Below are positions 61,186-64,000 of a stretch of 64,000 bases of DNA, piece after piece. The translations under genes were made by a program, and so were the position numbers. The notes beneath the pieces are model-generated. The model was given only the letters and a program-made list of their open reading frames with translations. It ran no database searches and was not told where the DNA came from. The stretch spans positions 1,798,001 to 1,862,000 of the forward strand of contig NZ_CP087998.1 in NCBI RefSeq assembly GCF_021044585.1, read 5' to 3'. This DNA is from Sulfurimonas sp. HSL-3221 (GTDB lineage: Bacteria > Campylobacterota > Campylobacteria > Campylobacterales > Sulfurimonadaceae). The stretch's first letter is position 1. Every line of letters starts with the position of its first letter.

Positions 61186-61695
61186 ATGCAGATCGTTAGA
61201 ATCGCGTTTTTTATTCTTCTCGTTCTAAACGCGCATGCCTATGAATCAGAGGCGAAACTCCAAAGTGCCATCATCGGGAAAATCGCAGAGTATATCACCT
61301 GGCCAAATGATCGGCGGAACTCCTTTACGATCACCATCCTCAAAAACCAGATGGGGACACATTTTGAAGATTTCTACAAGCACAATACCATCAAGGGAAA
61401 ACCGGTCAGGATTGTTCTACGAGATGACGTTGCACGCGCAAAAACCCCAGAGGTACTTTATGTATCCGGGAAAAACGCGAGACAACTGCCGACCATCCTC
61501 AACACCCTAAAAAACCAGCCCGTACTGACTGTCAGCGACATGCGGGGATTCGCCGAAAAAGGCGGGATGGTGCAAATCTATTTCACCGGCCAGCGCATGC
61601 GGCTGAAAGTCAACCTCGATGCGCTCGAAGCTCATGGACTCAAAGCCTCACCCCATCTGCTTCGCTTCGTCGATATCGTCAAGGAGCACAACTGA
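61186..61695 (+). CDS. YfiR-like periplasmic protein (DUF4154)
   Basis: The 169-residue protein has a signal peptide (MQIVRIAFFILLVLNAHA) and the YfiR/DUF4154 pattern: EAKLQSAIIGKIAEYITWP, a middle VLYVSGK segment, and VLTVSDMRGFAEKGGMVQIYF. In Pseudomonas YfiR is a redox-sensitive repressor of the diguanylate cyclase YfiN. Here no cyclase is in view. Its stop overlaps the next start by one base (TGATG). Confidence 0.85.
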   Translation: MQIVRIAFFILLVLNAHAYESEAKLQSAIIGKIAEYITWPNDRRNSFTITILKNQMGTHFEDFYKHNTIKGKPVRIVLRDDVARAKTPEVLYVSGKNARQLPTILNTLKNQPVLTVSDMRGFAEKGGMVQIYFTGQRMRLKVNLDALEAHGLKASPHLLRFVDIVKEHN

Positions 61696-63998
61696 TGACA
61701 AAACTCGGAATCCTCCTCACCTGCAGCCTATTAAGTCTTCCCATTCTGTCGGCGGAGGACAATCTTTATACCAAAAGCATGGAGGGGATTCTTTCCACAG
61801 AGTCCGAGCTGAAGGCCCAGGTCGGCTCGCGCACGAATGCCGTCAACTACCTGGAATCCAATATCCCGATCGATGTCATCACCCAAGAACAGATCGCCCG
61901 AAGCGGCATGACATCGCTCCCGGATATACTGCGCTATTTCGTCGCAGGGTTCAATGCACCTGAAACCTCAATCGCCGACGGCAGCGATCATGTTCGCACC
62001 ATCACGCTTCGGGGGATGAGTCCCGATCAGATCCTCGTGCTCATCAACGGCAAACGCCTGCACACCTCTTCGCTGCTGCATGTCAACGGGACGATTGGAC
62101 GCGGATCGAGCCATGCCGACCTTGATACGATCCCGCTGGCCATGATCGAGAAGATCGAAATCATGCGCGACGGTGCATCGGCACAATACGGCTCGGACGC
62201 GATCTCCGCCGTAATCAATATCATCTTCAAAGGGATTGGAAACGACACAAAAGCCGGAGTCTTATATGGAGGACGGAAGGCGGGTGACGGTCACCAGGCC
62301 GCTGGAAACGCGTTTGCCACCATTGCGCTTCCATATGATGGGTTTGTCAACCTTTCCATCGACGCCAAAGGGCAGGAACAGACACAGCGCGCGGGCCTGG
62401 ACCGCCGTGTCTCACCTCCTGCGCTCACCACCCATGTCGGCATACCCGACAGCGACAGCCTCACCATCGGACTGAATGCGGAATTGGCAGGCGAAGAGAC
62501 GACATCGCTCTACCTTGACGGATTCCTGCACCACCGCAATAGCCGGGCGGGGGCATTTTACCGCCCTGAACTAACCGCTGAAGGTTTCCCGGGCTTTCTG
62601 CCGATCATCAACGCGGACATTCTGGACTATGCTGTGACCGCCGGCATCAAGGGGGTCAACGACTCCGACATCACCTGGGATCTGAGCAATACGTACGGTC
62701 TCAACCGTATACACTACACGGTTGAAGACAGCCTCAACTATACCCAGGGCGATCCGCAGCTTCGCAGTTTCGACAACGGGAGCCTGCAGTTCACGCAAAA
62801 TACGGTCAACTTCGATATCACCCAGCGCCGATCGAACTATAAGTTCTCCGCCGGAGCCGAGTACCGTTACGAAAACTACAAGATTCTTGCGGGTGAACAG
62901 GCATCCTACGCAGACTACGGCGTTGTCAGCGGTGTCACTGCCGGAACACAGGGCTTCGCCGGATACTCTCCCTACAATGCGGTTGATGAGTGCCGCAGCA
63001 GCTATGCACTGTACGCAGACAGCGTCTTCGATCTGAATGAACGGTTCAATGTGGAGATCCTCGTGCGTTATGAAGAGTACTCTGATTTCGGCGAAAGCAC
63101 CAATGCGAAAGTGGCCTTGACGTATCAGGTTTCGCCGTCGCTGATGCTGCGCAGCTCCGGCAGCACCGGGTTCAGGGCCCCGTCGCTGTCCCAGTCTTAC
63201 TATGCTCAGACCTCATCGTTTGCCGGCGCAAACGGCATCGACACCCAGGGAACCTTCCGCGTTGACGACCCGATCGCGGAGGCACTGGGAGCCAAACCGC
63301 TTAAATCCGAGCGCTCCAAGAATGTCACCCTGGGCGGTGTCTATCAGTACGACGGCGAAACGGCACTCACCGTCGACTTCTTTTACGTGGAAGTCAACGA
63401 CCGCATCATGCTCAGTGACGACATCAACAATACCTCCGACCTTTGGCCGAACGTTTCCAAGGTCCGTTTTTTCATCAACGCGGCCCATACCTCCACCCAC
63501 GGCGTCGATATCAAGTTCAATAAGAGCTACCCTATTGAGCGCTTCGGCATGTTCAGAACCGGTCTCTGGTACAACTACAATATCAACAAAATTTCCGGGA
63601 ACGGATCGGACAACTCAAGCGCCGATGATGCGACACAGAAGATCCGAATCGAAAAAGGTCAGCCAAGGCACGCTCTGCGTTGGCTGAACAACTACAGTTA
63701 CCGCGGCCTGGATGCCACGGCGAACATCAGCTACTTCGGCACGTACTCCCAGATGGTCGATGCCAAAGAGTACGTTTTTGACCCGATGTGGACACTCGAT
63801 GCCGACATCGCCTACCGATTCGACTCCGGATTGACGATCGCTGTCGGAGGGCATAATCTTTTTGATGCCGTCCCGAACAAATGGGACGGCCTTTCGGGGA
63901 CCCTCTACGGCTACGACGGCATCAAGCCGTATTCGCGTTACTCCCCCAACGGCTACAGCGGCACTTTTTACTATCTCCGTGCCGAAATGACGTTCTAA
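61695..63998 (+). CDS. TonB-dependent outer-membrane receptor
   Basis: A 767-residue receptor, complete in the window. Signal peptide at 1-20, plug domain (about 50-175) with SIPIDVITQEQIARSGMTSLPDIL-type TonB-box and plug features, QILVLINGKRL and IEKIEIMRDGASAQYGSDAI, then a 22-strand barrel ending YYLRAEMTF. It could import ferric siderophores, vitamins or organic ligands; plug motifs do not decide. Co-transcribed with the YfiR-like gene. A GGDEF or kinase partner is expected beyond 64 kb. Confidence 0.9.
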   Translation: MTKLGILLTCSLLSLPILSAEDNLYTKSMEGILSTESELKAQVGSRTNAVNYLESNIPIDVITQEQIARSGMTSLPDILRYFVAGFNAPETSIADGSDHVRTITLRGMSPDQILVLINGKRLHTSSLLHVNGTIGRGSSHADLDTIPLAMIEKIEIMRDGASAQYGSDAISAVINIIFKGIGNDTKAGVLYGGRKAGDGHQAAGNAFATIALPYDGFVNLSIDAKGQEQTQRAGLDRRVSPPALTTHVGIPDSDSLTIGLNAELAGEETTSLYLDGFLHHRNSRAGAFYRPELTAEGFPGFLPIINADILDYAVTAGIKGVNDSDITWDLSNTYGLNRIHYTVEDSLNYTQGDPQLRSFDNGSLQFTQNTVNFDITQRRSNYKFSAGAEYRYENYKILAGEQASYADYGVVSGVTAGTQGFAGYSPYNAVDECRSSYALYADSVFDLNERFNVEILVRYEEYSDFGESTNAKVALTYQVSPSLMLRSSGSTGFRAPSLSQSYYAQTSSFAGANGIDTQGTFRVDDPIAEALGAKPLKSERSKNVTLGGVYQYDGETALTVDFFYVEVNDRIMLSDDINNTSDLWPNVSKVRFFINAAHTSTHGVDIKFNKSYPIERFGMFRTGLWYNYNINKISGNGSDNSSADDATQKIRIEKGQPRHALRWLNNYSYRGLDATANISYFGTYSQMVDAKEYVFDPMWTLDADIAYRFDSGLTIAVGGHNLFDAVPNKWDGLSGTLYGYDGIKPYSRYSPNGYSGTFYYLRAEMTF

Positions 63999-64000
63999 AG

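Overview
The window is GC-rich, densely packed bacterial chromosome with genes on both strands. It has about 60 protein genes, many overlapping by 1-20 bases as ATGA or GTGA junctions. I saw no rRNA, tRNA, CRISPR array, insertion sequence or prophage. Gene content suggests a Campylobacterota member, perhaps a high-GC relative of Sulfurimonas: a QueH-type epoxyqueuosine reductase, an SHP/DHC/cytochrome b cluster, a YfiR-like protein beside a TonB receptor, and many two-component systems. The lineage is an inference from gene families; no marker gene is present.

Layout. 1-2.9 kb: a 3' gene fragment, a metallophosphoesterase, an amino-acid permease and a Tat-exported DUF2202 protein. 3.1-9.2 kb: a molybdate operon read leftward (porin, two TOBE proteins, modA, a third TOBE protein, modD, modB, modC), with two ModE-like palindromes upstream. 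9.3-11.7 kb: a MATE exporter, then a sensor-like membrane protein behind a sigma-54-type promoter. 11.7-15.8 kb (leftward): Fe/Mn superoxide dismutase, a fusion of cytochrome b5-like, DUF2231 membrane and 2-oxoacid:ferredoxin oxidoreductase gamma-alpha domains, and the matching beta subunit. 16-20.7 kb: an EamA transporter, an NDH-2-like dehydrogenase, an AraC/GyrI regulator divergent from a PLP aminotransferase, and a PsiE-like protein. 20.8-26 kb: an SHP/DHC/cytochrome b set bracketed by two Spy/CpxP-like proteins and followed by a two-component pair. 26-29.4 kb: an AAA protein, a TIGR01777 epimerase, a degenerate helicase-C protein and a NYN-domain protein.

29.5-37.7 kb: an 1812-residue multi-domain lipoprotein and a GNAT / histidine kinase / response regulator operon. 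38-40 kb: a cold-shock gene with a long leader and an RhlE-type helicase. 40.2-46.6 kb: flavin reductase, an unknown gene pair ending in an outer-membrane protein, a second EamA transporter, a cysteine-rich secreted protein, a CZB-GGDEF diguanylate cyclase and an exported thiol peroxidase. 46.8-57.2 kb: an acetate locus read leftward (sensor kinase, response regulator, porin, DUF485, actP, CBS/DUF294 protein, DnaQ-like exonuclease, acs). 57.5-64 kb: an outer-membrane protein, cyclophilin, queH, a YfiR-like protein and a TonB-dependent receptor.

The strongest leads are the membrane-tethered, heme-linked 2-oxoacid oxidoreductase fusion encoded just downstream of SOD; the molybdate operon with a dedicated porin and three TOBE proteins; the SHP/DHC/cytochrome b set with a fused DHC copy and flanking CpxP-like proteins; and the sigma-54 promoter overlapping a perfect 13-bp inverted repeat.
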